From Bacteroidota bacterium (GTDB taxonomy: Bacteria; Bacteroidota; Bacteroidia; Bacteroidales; Tenuifilaceae), in contig JAKQKB010000086.1 of the NCBI GenBank assembly GCA_029560875.1, positions 1-43,810 of the forward strand: 43,810 nt of DNA. Reading direction: 5' to 3'. The notes beneath the pieces are model-generated. The model worked only from the letters and a program-made list of their open reading frames with translations. It was not told the origin of the DNA and did not search any database. The translations under genes and the position numbers were made by a program. This document shows, piece by piece, positions 27,564 to 36,117 of this stretch. Position 1 is the stretch's first letter, and each line of letters starts with the position of its first letter.

Positions 27564-28409
27564 ATGAGAACACAAAAATGGGTAAAACTAGCATTTGTTG
27601 CTTTAATGGCGGGAGTAATTTTTCAGAGTTGCTCAAAGGAAGATGAAATAGTTCAGCAAGAAGAACAAACGTTTAGTGTACGTCCAGATTTTGCTACTGT
27701 TGATAACAGACCAGCAGAAGTTATAGCTAATTTTACAATTACAGACAAAGATGCTCTACCTATAGAATTAGACAAAAACGCAGCAAAAGGTTCAAAAATA
27801 GCTTTAGTTGTTGGTATTTCAGATTATTCTGGAACTTCGAACGACCTTCAGTACTGCGATGATGATGCAACCGACTGGAAAGCTCGTTTGCAGGCCGAAG
27901 GCTACTCTGTAACTGCTTTGCTTGACCTTAATGCAACCAAGGCAAACATTGAAGCAGCCATCAATACTTTAGCTAGCCAATCTGTTGCTGGCAACGAAAT
28001 AGCTTTTGTTTACTCCGGTCACGGAAGCAAAGGAAACATTGTAACCTCTGACCTATACTATATCAGCAGCACTTGGTTCAAAACCAAATTTGCCAATGCA
28101 GCCAGCACAAAAATGATGTTTACTTTTGATGCTTGCCAAATTGGTGCCATGGCTACCGACCTTAACGCAAGCGGCAGAGTTATTGCAGTTGCTTCAAACA
28201 AAACAGTTTACTCCTACGATGGCGATGCTACAATGAAAAACGGCGTTTTCACATACTACCAAATGAAAGGTTTTGACTCTATGGGTTACATTTACGCTGA
28301 ACCCGATTTCCAATACGCTTGCGACCAAATGAAAGCTTGGGCAAAAACAAAAAGACTAAGGGTTGCACCTTCTTATGTTGACTCTTACACAGGAAACTTC
28401 GATTTATAG
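27564..28409 (+). CDS. Caspase-family (C14) surface lipoprotein, copy 2
   Basis: The 281 residues are a paralogue of the preceding gene along the whole length. The signal peptide ends IFQSC (Cys23), followed by the export-signal-like SKEDE. The caspase fold starts at KIALVVGISDYSG, and the dyad is His153 (YSGHGS) and Cys191 (FDACQIG). Shared blocks include SVRPDFAT near the N-terminus, LQYCDDDA, YSYDGDA and the C-terminal APSY-DSYTG pattern. Divergence is spread over the protein, so this is an old duplication with both copies kept intact. The leader shares ATTAACCAAMC with copy 1 but lacks the GTCGAC palindromes. It has its own terminator. Confidence 0.88.
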   Translation: MRTQKWVKLAFVALMAGVIFQSCSKEDEIVQQEEQTFSVRPDFATVDNRPAEVIANFTITDKDALPIELDKNAAKGSKIALVVGISDYSGTSNDLQYCDDDATDWKARLQAEGYSVTALLDLNATKANIEAAINTLASQSVAGNEIAFVYSGHGSKGNIVTSDLYYISSTWFKTKFANAASTKMMFTFDACQIGAMATDLNASGRVIAVASNKTVYSYDGDATMKNGVFTYYQMKGFDSMGYIYAEPDFQYACDQMKAWAKTKRLRVAPSYVDSYTGNFDL

Positions 28410-28430
28410 TTTTTTACAAGTCAATATACA

Positions 28431-28463
28431 AGATGCTATCCTTTTCGGGTAGCATCTTTTTTT
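28431..28463 (+). terminator. Intrinsic terminator after caspase copy 2
   Basis: An 11-bp stem (28431-28441 with 28447-28457, one G-T wobble) is followed by a run of T. It lies 22 bases after the stop of the second caspase-like gene. Confidence 0.88.
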
Positions 28464-28529
28464 ATTTCCAATTGACAAGCATATTGATTTTCAGTAATTT
28501 TATTCCCAACAATTAAACGCACCCAACCC

Positions 28530-29240
28530 ATGAGAACATCAGCAATAATTCCAATTCTTCTCCTTACAACCTTACTGGCCTGCAAGCAAAACAACAAAGC
28601 AATTGACGAACAGCAACTTTTGGGAACTTGGGAAACCATTGAGGGTTTCGATTTTGAGGAAGTTTCCTTTAACATAGAGGAAGATACTAAAACCATTAAC
28701 CTAGTGTTTGGACAACGGGCAAACCTTGGAACCTGGAAAATTGATAACGGATGCTTAATCATAGAAGGGCCTTACGACACAATTTGTTTTAGTGAGGTTC
28801 AGTTTTCGTCTGACACTTTATTCCTGATACAAAAGAATGGTCAAAACTCGGCTTTCATCCGAAAAAATATTGAAAAATGTGATGCCTCCAGAATGCTTCT
28901 GACCCTAAAGGATATCTCAAAAGTTGAATTCTCCGAAGTTTCCGATACAATTATTGAAGGCGGAATAAAGGCCAACTATATGCTTATTCAAATTGAAGTT
29001 AATGAAGATTTTTCCGTTTTAGGAAAAACCATTAAACCAATGGTTGATGAACTACCCAATATCGGGTTTGAACTTGACAATGAACTGATTACCGAAATTC
29101 AAACAGGCTATTTCCACAATTCATATAAACTGATAATCACGAATCGTTATAAGTCGCCATTACCAAATTCCGAGGCAACACAAACCGAAGATGATGCTAG
29201 CGGTATCTACGAAGTCATTATTATTTGCTACTGCAACTAA
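28530..29240 (+). CDS. Lipoprotein with lipocalin-like N-terminus
   Basis: The 236 residues start with a lipoprotein signal peptide ending LLAC (Cys18), followed by KQNN, without the acidic export signal seen in the caspases, so it may stay in the periplasm. The segment LLGTWETIEGFDFEE and the later GTWKIDNGCLII resemble the strands of small lipocalin-like domains. The remainder has no recognisable motif. It lies downstream of caspase copy 2, beyond a terminator, on the same strand. I cannot assign a function, and any link to the caspases is only by position. Confidence 0.65.
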   Translation: MRTSAIIPILLLTTLLACKQNNKAIDEQQLLGTWETIEGFDFEEVSFNIEEDTKTINLVFGQRANLGTWKIDNGCLIIEGPYDTICFSEVQFSSDTLFLIQKNGQNSAFIRKNIEKCDASRMLLTLKDISKVEFSEVSDTIIEGGIKANYMLIQIEVNEDFSVLGKTIKPMVDELPNIGFELDNELITEIQTGYFHNSYKLIITNRYKSPLPNSEATQTEDDASGIYEVIIICYCN

Positions 29241-29252
29241 CTTTACAGAAAA

Positions 29253-29885
29253 CTACTTTCTACCAAAGTCGGCAGGAATTTCGCCCCAAACGGGTGTTTC
29301 CCATTTTAAAATTGGGTTATCCCACTTATTTGTACTAAGCCAGGTTTCGGCTCGTTGAATTAACTCAAAGATTATTGCATTACGAGGCGTTAATGCCAAT
29401 TTAGTGTTGGCTTGCTTACGGCGAACCCAGGCAATTGCGGTAACAGAATCGGTATAAACGGGGATTTTGCTCCCTTGCTTTTGCAGAAACGCCAATCCGT
29501 GAACTATTGCAAGAAACTCTCCAATATTATTTGTGCCATCAAAAAATGGCCCCTGCCTAAATATCTCTTTACCGCTATGCGCATCAACTCCCCGGTACTC
29601 CATATCGCCAGTGGCGGTATTCCATGCAGCATCAACAGCCAATGATGGATATACAGGCTTTAGCACAGTGCTTCCTATCCTCAAACTAGCGCCTTGCGAT
29701 GAATTCAACTTCATATACCTGCCATAGCCCATGCTAAATGCTTTTTCGGCAGCATACTTTGTTGGAAAACCCTTAAATTTAGCATTCTCAAATCCCTTTA
29801 TCTGCTCCTGACATTTCCCCCAATCGTCATAAATACCTGGAGAATGTCCAGCCCAAACCACATAGAAATTGTTTTTTTTTGCCAT
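29253..29885 (-). CDS. rnhA: Ribonuclease HI with N-terminal viroplasmin domain
   Basis: The 210 residues have an N-terminal viroplasmin (hybrid-binding) domain (about 6-50, FYVVWAGHSPGIYDDW) and a C-terminal RNase HI domain. The acidic catalytic residues are Asp85 (AVDAAW), Glu123 (NIGEFLA) and Asp146 (VYTDS). The enzyme degrades RNA in RNA-DNA hybrids. This fusion is the usual form in Bacteroidota. The gene starts 21 bases after the NamZ-like gene on the same strand and may be co-transcribed with it. Confidence 0.9.
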   Translation of the reverse strand: MAKKNNFYVVWAGHSPGIYDDWGKCQEQIKGFENAKFKGFPTKYAAEKAFSMGYGRYMKLNSSQGASLRIGSTVLKPVYPSLAVDAAWNTATGDMEYRGVDAHSGKEIFRQGPFFDGTNNIGEFLAIVHGLAFLQKQGSKIPVYTDSVTAIAWVRRKQANTKLALTPRNAIIFELIQRAETWLSTNKWDNPILKWETPVWGEIPADFGRK

Positions 29886-29906
29886 AAAATGCAGGTAAAG
29901 TAAATA

Positions 29907-31088
29907 TTACTCAAAATCGGGATAAAGCAGATAGTTTTTCCTGACTTGTTTATACTTTTCCAAATCGGGTTGCCACAACTCACGAATTGCTTCAGCACTC
30001 AGCCCGTCCTCTATTTGCTTGCGAAGCAATGGCGTACCAGCCAAATTCCTAAAGAAATTGTTAAAGAATTTTTCCTTATTTGGGTAAGTTCTATAAGTGT
30101 AAATAAGCCATTCTAGGTTAATGGATTTTCTTCCAATAAAATAATCAACTGAAAAGTCCCTTAAATCGACACCATAACAAGTTTTTCCCTTGTACGGAGG
30201 ATTTACACTTGCCCCCTTTTTGGGCGCAGGCTTAAATTTAAATTGTTTTTGCGGATAACTAGGATACCCAAATACCTGAAAAGGGAAATCGGTTCCCCGG
30301 CCAACGCTCACAGCCGTTCCTTCAAAGAACCCGAGCGAAGGGTAAAGCAACACCGACAATTGATTGGGTAAATTTGGAGAGGGTTTAACGGGCAGTACAT
30401 ATGTGTGGCTATGCGTATAGCCTGTACAGGGTATCACTTCCAATTTGCATTTCACCTTTCCCGCAAGCCACTCTTCTCCGTTAATCATTTGTGCAAACTC
30501 CCCTACGGTAAGCCCATGAACAAGAGGTACAGGGTGCATTCCAACAAATGATGTGTTCTTCAAATCGAGTACTGGTCCATCAACGTAAAACCCATTGGGG
30601 TTGGGCCTATCCAACACTATTAGAGGGATATTATTCTCGGCACACGCCTCCATAACATAATGCATGGTGGAGATATAAGTGTAAAAACGAACCCCAACAT
30701 CCTGTAAATCGAAAATTACAACATCAACATCCTGTAGATTTTCGGATTTTGGCTTTTTGTTTCCTCCGTAAAGCGAAACAACTGGAAGTCCTGTTTTAGT
30801 ATCGGTATGATTGTTAATTAACTCCCCTGCCTCTATATTTCCACGGAAACCATGCTCTGGGCAAAATATCCTTTTAATATTTACTTTAAGCGACAGAAGA
30901 GTATCAACCAAATGCTTTCCACCCACCAATGATGTATGGTTTGCAACTATTGCAATATTCCTATTCTGAATTTTGGGTAAATATAGCTCAACACGCTCCG
31001 CTCCCACCAACACTTTTTCTCTTTCATCCTGCGAAAATGCAAAGACAGGACAAACCACAATTACTAAAACATACAATAAACACCTCAT
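29907..31088 (-). CDS. Exo-beta-N-acetylmuramidase NamZ-like (DUF1343)
   Basis: The 393 residues start with a signal peptide cleaved near FAFSQ (about 19-20). The mature protein is a DUF1343 domain, the family of B. subtilis NamZ (YbbC) and the Tannerella enzyme, now glycoside hydrolase family GH171. Recognisable blocks are IVANHTSLV, FCPEHGFRG (Glu78 in the motif), IFDLQDVGVRFYTYISTM, VLDRPNPN and SVGRGTDFPFQ. The expected role is removal of terminal MurNAc from peptidoglycan fragments in the periplasm or outside. It is followed by rnhA. The gene is intact and of normal length. Confidence 0.87.
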   Translation of the reverse strand: MRCLLYVLVIVVCPVFAFSQDEREKVLVGAERVELYLPKIQNRNIAIVANHTSLVGGKHLVDTLLSLKVNIKRIFCPEHGFRGNIEAGELINNHTDTKTGLPVVSLYGGNKKPKSENLQDVDVVIFDLQDVGVRFYTYISTMHYVMEACAENNIPLIVLDRPNPNGFYVDGPVLDLKNTSFVGMHPVPLVHGLTVGEFAQMINGEEWLAGKVKCKLEVIPCTGYTHSHTYVLPVKPSPNLPNQLSVLLYPSLGFFEGTAVSVGRGTDFPFQVFGYPSYPQKQFKFKPAPKKGASVNPPYKGKTCYGVDLRDFSVDYFIGRKSINLEWLIYTYRTYPNKEKFFNNFFRNLAGTPLLRKQIEDGLSAEAIRELWQPDLEKYKQVRKNYLLYPDFE

Positions 31089-31285
31089 CTATAGCACAAT
31101 AAATTATTCCAACACTTATTCAAACTTTACGCCAAAATCAAAAAGTAATGCTAAGGTAATTATTTTTAGGAATATCAATAAATAACTTAAGCCAACATTG
31201 AACCACAAAAGACACAGAAGTTCATACAAGTTTTTATAAGTTAAATGATATAGACTCTATTTAATAGTTGCATATCTATTAAACG

Positions 31286-31322
31286 ATAACTCTGTCAGGG
31301 TTTTGAACCCTGACAGAGTTAT
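31286..31322. repeat. Perfect 17-bp palindrome, REP-like
   Basis: The arms ATAACTCTGTCAGGGTT (31286-31302) and their complement (31306-31322) flank a 3-base loop. No T-run follows on either strand, and a separate terminator for the neighbouring gene is 70 bases away. The AACCCTGACAG-type core resembles repeats that I recall as frequent in Bacteroidota intergenic regions, sometimes linked to REP-associated transposases. Confidence 0.7.
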
Positions 31323-31392
31323 AATAAAACATTAAGCCTATAATAGAAAACTAACAAAAGAGAGACTATGCCTTTTGTGGTTAAGATTTTAT

Positions 31393-31424
31393 AAAAAAAT
31401 AAGGGTGAACAAATAGTCCACCCT
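31393..31424 (-). terminator. Intrinsic terminator after aminotransferase
   Basis: A 9-bp stem (31402-31410 with 31416-31424, one G-T wobble) is followed on the minus-strand transcript by a run of T (A-run at 31393-31399). It lies 20 bases after the aminotransferase stop. Confidence 0.85.
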
Positions 31425-31444
31425 CATCAATAATACAATCAATA

Positions 31445-32644
31445 CTATAATGTTCGTCCAGGATATTGCTTTAAAGCAACCTCAAGGCACTCCATTGCAT
31501 TCTTTAAATCATCGGTATTCAAAACGTAAGCTATACGCACCTCGTTCTTACCAAGTCCTTTTGTTGAGTAAAATCCAGTTGCAGGGGCAAGCATTACAGT
31601 TTGGTTATTGTACTCAAAACTATCCAACAACCATTGTGCAAACTTATCGCTATCGTCAATTGGAAGTTTAACAACAGTATAGAAGGCTCCTTTTGGTTTT
31701 GGACAGTAAACTCCATCCATTCTATTAAGCGCTGCAACCATAAAGTCTCTACGTTTAATATACTCATCGTAAACTTCCTTGAAATACTCTTTTGGTGTAT
31801 TCAAAGCAGCTTCAGCAGCAATTTGTCCGAACGAAGGAGGAGACAAGCGAGCCTGTGCAAACTTCATTGCAGCAGCGTAAACCTCTTTGTTTTTAGTGAT
31901 TAATGCTCCTATACGAACACCGCACATGCTATAACGCTTCGATACAGAGTCCATAAGAATAACGTTGTTCTCCAAGCCTGGCAACATCATTGCAGAAAAG
32001 TGCTCGTTACCATCGTAGCAGAACTCACGGTAAACCTCATCGGAGAATAGGTATAAATCGTACTTCTTAACAATAGAGGCAAGTTGTTCCAATTCCTCTT
32101 TGGAATACAAATAACCTGTAGGGTTATTGGGGTTACAAATTACAATACCCTTTGTTTTTGGAGTAATAAGCTTTTCGAACTCAGAAACAGCTGGTAATGC
32201 AAAATCGTTTTTAATTGACGATACAATTGGCTTAACCACAACGCCTGCCTGCATAGCAAAACTATTGTAGTTTGCATAGAAAGGCTCAGGAATAATAACC
32301 TCGTCGCCAGGGTTTAAACACGTCATAAACCCAATGGTAATAGCCTCAGAGCCTCCATTGGTTATAATGATATCGTTATGGGTGATATCAATTCCAATAC
32401 CCTTATAGTAATTGGCTAAACCTTTACGGTAACTCTCAATTCCAGCAGAGTGGCTATACTCAACCACTTTAAGGTCGCACTTGTGGATTGCATCCATAGC
32501 AACCTGTGGAGTGGGAATATCGGGCTGGCCAATGTTAAGGTGATAAACCTTACGACCTTTTTTCTTTGCCTCCTCGGCAAAAGGCACTAACTTACGGATT
32601 GGTGAAGCTGGCATTGCCACACCTTTTTCTGATATTTTTGGCAT
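31445..32644 (-). CDS. PLP-dependent class I/II aminotransferase
   Basis: This is 399 residues from the ATG at 32644. I chose this start because the longer frame to 32707 would overlap the DUF1573 gene by 47 bases, and MPKISEKG is a normal N-terminus for the family. The fold-type I motifs are present: NIGQPDIPTP, CNPNNPTG (the Asn-Pro-Thr-Gly substrate loop), SDEVYREF, and the PLP lysine Lys236 in SVSKRYSMCGVRIG. It belongs to the aspartate/aromatic aminotransferase group and is cytosolic. The exact amino acid is not determinable. A 16-base gap separates it from the DUF1573 gene upstream, so they are probably co-transcribed. Confidence 0.88.
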   Translation of the reverse strand: MPKISEKGVAMPASPIRKLVPFAEEAKKKGRKVYHLNIGQPDIPTPQVAMDAIHKCDLKVVEYSHSAGIESYRKGLANYYKGIGIDITHNDIIITNGGSEAITIGFMTCLNPGDEVIIPEPFYANYNSFAMQAGVVVKPIVSSIKNDFALPAVSEFEKLITPKTKGIVICNPNNPTGYLYSKEELEQLASIVKKYDLYLFSDEVYREFCYDGNEHFSAMMLPGLENNVILMDSVSKRYSMCGVRIGALITKNKEVYAAAMKFAQARLSPPSFGQIAAEAALNTPKEYFKEVYDEYIKRRDFMVAALNRMDGVYCPKPKGAFYTVVKLPIDDSDKFAQWLLDSFEYNNQTVMLAPATGFYSTKGLGKNEVRIAYVLNTDDLKNAMECLEVALKQYPGRTL

Positions 32645-32660
32645 TGAACTAAGTTTGTAT

Positions 32661-33086
32661 TTATTGTTGACTTTGACTTGTGCTGTCCTGTAACGGTTTA
32701 ATATCACCCTTAATAATTAAAAATACTGGGCTACTTTTGGCATTAGAGAAAACCCTTATACTTTTATTAAAAGGACCAACTATTGCGGTATTGTACTTAA
32801 CTGTTAAGGAACCCTTTTCGCCTGGTTTAATAGGCTCTTTAGCCCATTCCACCACAGTACATCCACACGATGCAGCAACGTTTGTTAGTAACAATGGCAC
32901 TTTGCCTGTGTTTGTAAATTCGAAATTGCGTGTTCCCTCTGAATTCTGAGATATTACTCCATAATCAATCTCTGTTGATTTAAAAGTTATTTCGGGCAAA
33001 TCGGCATTTACTGTTTCATTGGTTTGAGCAAATGCACTTAGAGTAATTGATGCAACTACAGCTAAGGATAATAATATTTTTTTCAT
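32661..33086 (-). CDS. DUF1573 secreted protein
   Basis: The 141 residues start with a signal peptide (MKKILLSLAVVASITLSAFA, cleaved near AFAQ). The mature part is a DUF1573 domain, an Ig-like fold abundant in Bacteroidota, with its ASCGCTVVEW motif and the LTVKYNT strand. The function of the family is not established. It is probably periplasmic. It is the first gene of a short unit with the aminotransferase. A TAGGTTTG box lies 23 bases upstream (33110-33117). Confidence 0.9.
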   Translation of the reverse strand: MKKILLSLAVVASITLSAFAQTNETVNADLPEITFKSTEIDYGVISQNSEGTRNFEFTNTGKVPLLLTNVAASCGCTVVEWAKEPIKPGEKGSLTVKYNTAIVGPFNKSIRVFSNAKSSPVFLIIKGDIKPLQDSTSQSQQ

Positions 33087-33109
33087 AGCGGGACTAATTA
33101 AAAATTATG

Positions 33110-33117
33110 CAAACCTA
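33110..33117 (-). promoter_or_regulatory. -7 box (TAnnTTTG) for DUF1573 gene
   Basis: The minus strand reads TAGGTTTG, 23 bases upstream of the ATG at 33086, matching the Bacteroidota -7 consensus. No -33 element is found at the usual spacing. Confidence 0.55.
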
Positions 33118-33191
33118 TATATTTTTTCAAAGGATTATAATGATATAAAGCAGATATTCTTAAAATCAAGAATTATTTTAAATAACTGATT

Positions 33192-34571
33192 CTAATAGCT
33201 ACTTTTCCCTTTAACTACAACTTCAATAATTTCACGCATAATGGTATTTTCCACTCGTTTTGTTGCTTCGGCGTAAGCATTCCTGCCTGCCATTTCAATA
33301 TCGAAGTGTGAGCCTAAAACTCTATCCAAGGTTTTACGGTAAACCTCAATTCCATCTATACTCTTAACCGAGACAGTTGCTGTTAAGGCCGCCTGTTTGT
33401 AACCATTGGATTCCGAAATTTGAACAGTTGAAGCATCAATACTTATAACATAATCGGCTTCGTTCGGTTTTTCTACAATTGGCATCGACGATTCCACCAA
33501 CTTACGCTTAACCGCCTCTGCTAGTATACTACTCGTAGTTAAATTCCCAATATTCTTCTCAATGGATTGAATTGCAAAAACTGGTTTTACAATATTTATA
33601 TCTACCTCAAAAGTTGGAACGTTGAAGCGAGCAAGCACTTTTCTGATAGTGAAATCTGTTGTGGCTTCGCTAACAATAGCCTCAAAGTCCAAATTTACCT
33701 TAAACTTCTCGATTGGTTTTGATGAGCGAACCGCATCAATACCAAATCCCGCATAACCATTAGTTTCTGTTGTGGATTTATTCTGGGTTATGGGCTTTTC
33801 AGTATAGCTGGCTTTAAGTGGAATACCTTTTTGCGGCGTGGATTGATTATAATTTACAAAGAACCGCAATTCGTTTTGTTGAAGTGCCTTTCCTGTTTTA
33901 ACCTTCAACTCTCGTGGCCCAGTTATGGCAATTTTATTGAGTGTTGTTGATATAGATTGAACTATCTCATTTCCAAGAAAAATATCCTTTCCGTTGTAGT
34001 TTGCCATTATGGTTTCAGCAAAATATGGCTTAATTGGCTCCAACGCTTTTACCAAAAGTACTAGCGCAACCCGAACCTCTCCAGTTTCAATATTTTGCAA
34101 GGCCTTATCGTAAAAATCGAGCGCTTTGGCTGCTGCTTTCTGCTTCTTATCGTCGGTAATTTTTCGGTAAGTTTCCTTCAAAAGCCTGAAATAAATCCAG
34201 TAGGTTGATGCATCCTCCCAGGTTTCAACCACCTCGTAACCCTCAAGTTCCTTTTGGGCATCGGCCTTTATGGTTGATGAGTAATCCTCAAAGAAACGTT
34301 GCTGCGATTCGAATGCACTTAACACAGAATTTGAGGATATATTGATGGAGATATCGCTAGCCAAATCGGCCAATGCATTTTGCTTGGCAGTTTGCATATA
34401 GCCATTGGCATCGTTGGTTTTCCTTGCAGAGCCAATCCCAACATAGTACATCTGCGAAGCAGGACGAGCCTGAACCCAACTGGGCGAAATAGGCATATCT
34501 GCAGTTTTTTTTGAGCCTCCACAGCCCCATAGCGTTATAGCCGCTAACAAAATTAAAAATTGGTTACGCAT
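33192..34571 (-). CDS. LPP20-like lipoprotein
   Basis: The 459 residues begin with a lipoprotein signal peptide ending LWGC (Cys17), then GGSKK. The N-terminal region (about 25-135), with YYVGIGSARK, AKQNALADLASDISINISS and the TYWIYFRL segment, fits the LPP20/FlgP-type domain. The C-terminal part has a second domain around SMPIVEKPNEADYVISIDAS, reminiscent of LPP20/TolB-N-type folds. It starts one base after the stop of the CsgG/FlgO-like gene, so the two are almost certainly translated from one transcript. In other phyla LPP20 proteins help build outer-membrane structures. No flagellar gene is nearby. The function here is unknown. Confidence 0.78.
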   Translation of the reverse strand: MRNQFLILLAAITLWGCGGSKKTADMPISPSWVQARPASQMYYVGIGSARKTNDANGYMQTAKQNALADLASDISINISSNSVLSAFESQQRFFEDYSSTIKADAQKELEGYEVVETWEDASTYWIYFRLLKETYRKITDDKKQKAAAKALDFYDKALQNIETGEVRVALVLLVKALEPIKPYFAETIMANYNGKDIFLGNEIVQSISTTLNKIAITGPRELKVKTGKALQQNELRFFVNYNQSTPQKGIPLKASYTEKPITQNKSTTETNGYAGFGIDAVRSSKPIEKFKVNLDFEAIVSEATTDFTIRKVLARFNVPTFEVDINIVKPVFAIQSIEKNIGNLTTSSILAEAVKRKLVESSMPIVEKPNEADYVISIDASTVQISESNGYKQAALTATVSVKSIDGIEVYRKTLDRVLGSHFDIEMAGRNAYAEATKRVENTIMREIIEVVVKGKSSY

Positions 34572-34572
34572 G

Positions 34573-35955
34573 TTACTGTTCTGGATTATATCGGTTTACT
34601 TTCTGGGCTACTTTTGTAGCTATTTCGGTAATAGTCTTATCGGTTAACTGCGCCGCAGGGGTAATATCGCGCTTTGCATTCAGCAATTTTCTTAAGTTTG
34701 AAACCTCGTTAGGGGTGTCGGAAACATAATCTTTTTCAGAATCTTTACTTATTCGTTCCCAATAGCCTGGCACTAACTTATCGGTATTTCCATCAAAAGT
34801 CGCATAACTTACCTCATCGTCGAACACTTCACGGGTAACATCCGAAACCATAACTGCACCTGTTTCAACAGAGGTTAACTGATATTTAAGCGAAATAGCC
34901 GAAACATTTTTACCGCTAAAGGTATAGTAGATAACTTTTTTGTATGAAACATTCTTCTCCTCCAGACCTGTTTCCTTATTCTTGGTAATGGTTACCTCTT
35001 TTAAATAGCCCCGTTTCTCAGTTCTTTCGATTTTACCTGTAAACTGCTTAAACTCCACAACCGTTGCTGAAAACATCGCATTAGCAGCCAATATTTTACC
35101 AATTTGAATATTCGAACCAACCTCAATGCTTCGCTTTTGTTCCTCTAATATCTTCTGGGTACTCTCTGTATCTACAACTTTAATAAATGGGTTATTTAAA
35201 GAATTCAACTTAGATACTACCGCACCCTGAACCCTTGCTGTAATTTCCTGAGAGCCATCCTGATATTTAAAATCATCTATCTTTATAGTGATTAATGCCT
35301 TTAGCAGAGCATCCTCCCTTAACTCCTTTGAATCTTTGTAACCATTATGTTCCTTGATTATTTTCTCGAAGTTTGCATATGCCTTGCGGTTAAACCCTGA
35401 ATTCATATACTCTTTGCCCTGCCTGTAAAGAGGCTCACACTTGGACACCTTCATCATTTCCTGAACATTTCCATAACCAGGCTCAATAGTTTCAATCTCC
35501 TTCAATATCGACTCAGATTGTGTAAACTTCTCTGCATCGAGTAATACTTGTGCCTCGGAGTAAATCTTCTCAATATACTTTGGCTTTGCATCGTTAAAGT
35601 AATCGGTTGCCCTATCGGAAACGGATAATTCCACACCAACTGCACTTGCCCTATTTTTAAAGTTTACAATGTCTAAATAACCATAAACAGTCTCCTTTAA
35701 ACCATCGGTTTCATAGGCCTTCATCATTTTCAAGGTTTTTTCGTCGATAGTTTTTTGCCCCGTACGTTTTAAACCCACCAAAGCGTCAATATTATCGCGC
35801 TTAGATGCTAAAGAGCGCATATAGGCCTCAGCTGCGGATTCCCACATTCCTGCCTGTTCGTATTTATCGCCACGCTTTGCGTACTTTTTCGAGGCACAAC
35901 CCTCAAATCCAAAAAATAAGGTTGAAACAAATAAAAAGAGTAGAAATCGCTTCAT
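34573..35955 (-). CDS. CsgG/FlgO-like lipoprotein with TPR-like N-terminus
   Basis: The 460 residues begin with a lipoprotein signal peptide ending FEGC (Cys20), then ASKK. Residues about 24-210 are helical and TPR-like (YEQAGMWESAAEAYMRSLAS; RKAYANFEKIIKEH). The C-terminal half, with VVDTESTQKILEEQK, GKILAANAMFSATVVEF and an amphipathic segment, resembles the CsgG/FlgO nucleotide-free fold. It forms a unit with the LPP20-like gene, one base apart. A role in outer-membrane assembly or as an envelope accessory is inferred from family and pairing. A TAAATTTG box lies at 36026-36033 on this strand. Confidence 0.7.
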   Translation of the reverse strand: MKRFLLFLFVSTLFFGFEGCASKKYAKRGDKYEQAGMWESAAEAYMRSLASKRDNIDALVGLKRTGQKTIDEKTLKMMKAYETDGLKETVYGYLDIVNFKNRASAVGVELSVSDRATDYFNDAKPKYIEKIYSEAQVLLDAEKFTQSESILKEIETIEPGYGNVQEMMKVSKCEPLYRQGKEYMNSGFNRKAYANFEKIIKEHNGYKDSKELREDALLKALITIKIDDFKYQDGSQEITARVQGAVVSKLNSLNNPFIKVVDTESTQKILEEQKRSIEVGSNIQIGKILAANAMFSATVVEFKQFTGKIERTEKRGYLKEVTITKNKETGLEEKNVSYKKVIYYTFSGKNVSAISLKYQLTSVETGAVMVSDVTREVFDDEVSYATFDGNTDKLVPGYWERISKDSEKDYVSDTPNEVSNLRKLLNAKRDITPAAQLTDKTITEIATKVAQKVNRYNPEQ

Positions 35956-36025
35956 ATATTATAGTTTTAAATACCAATAGTAATCAATTATCAAATATGC
36001 AAACTTTGAACAAACTCACAAAATT

Positions 36026-36033
36026 CAAATTTA
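36026..36033 (-). promoter_or_regulatory. -7 box (TAnnTTTG) for the CsgG-like/LPP20 unit
   Basis: The minus strand reads TAAATTTG, with a TTG about 18 bases further upstream at 36052-36054. It lies 70 bases before the ATG at 35955 and is transcribed away from the NUDIX promoter. Confidence 0.5.
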
Positions 36034-36091
36034 TAACATTGCCAATTTACACAACAATTATTGAGCAATCAATTTTTAAGCCAATTATTGC

Positions 36092-36099
36092 TATTTTTG
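36092..36099 (+). promoter_or_regulatory. -7 box (TAnnTTTG) for NUDIX gene
   Basis: TATTTTTG lies 18 bases upstream of the ATG at 36118. It falls inside the longer frame that would begin with TTG at 36061, and so supports the ATG as the start. Confidence 0.55.
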
Positions 36100-36117
36100 A
36101 TAATTCATTATAGCATT

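Larger units (their letters stand above)
31089..31444. other. Intergenic region with palindrome
   Basis: This 356-base region between the aminotransferase and NamZ-like genes has no gene. It holds the terminator of the aminotransferase transcript (31393-31424), a perfect 17-bp palindrome (31286-31322), and at about 31199-31222 a short AACCACAAAAGACACAGAAG segment resembling intergenic repeats seen in many bacteria. No exact TAnnTTTG box is visible ahead of the NamZ-like gene. Confidence 0.6.
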
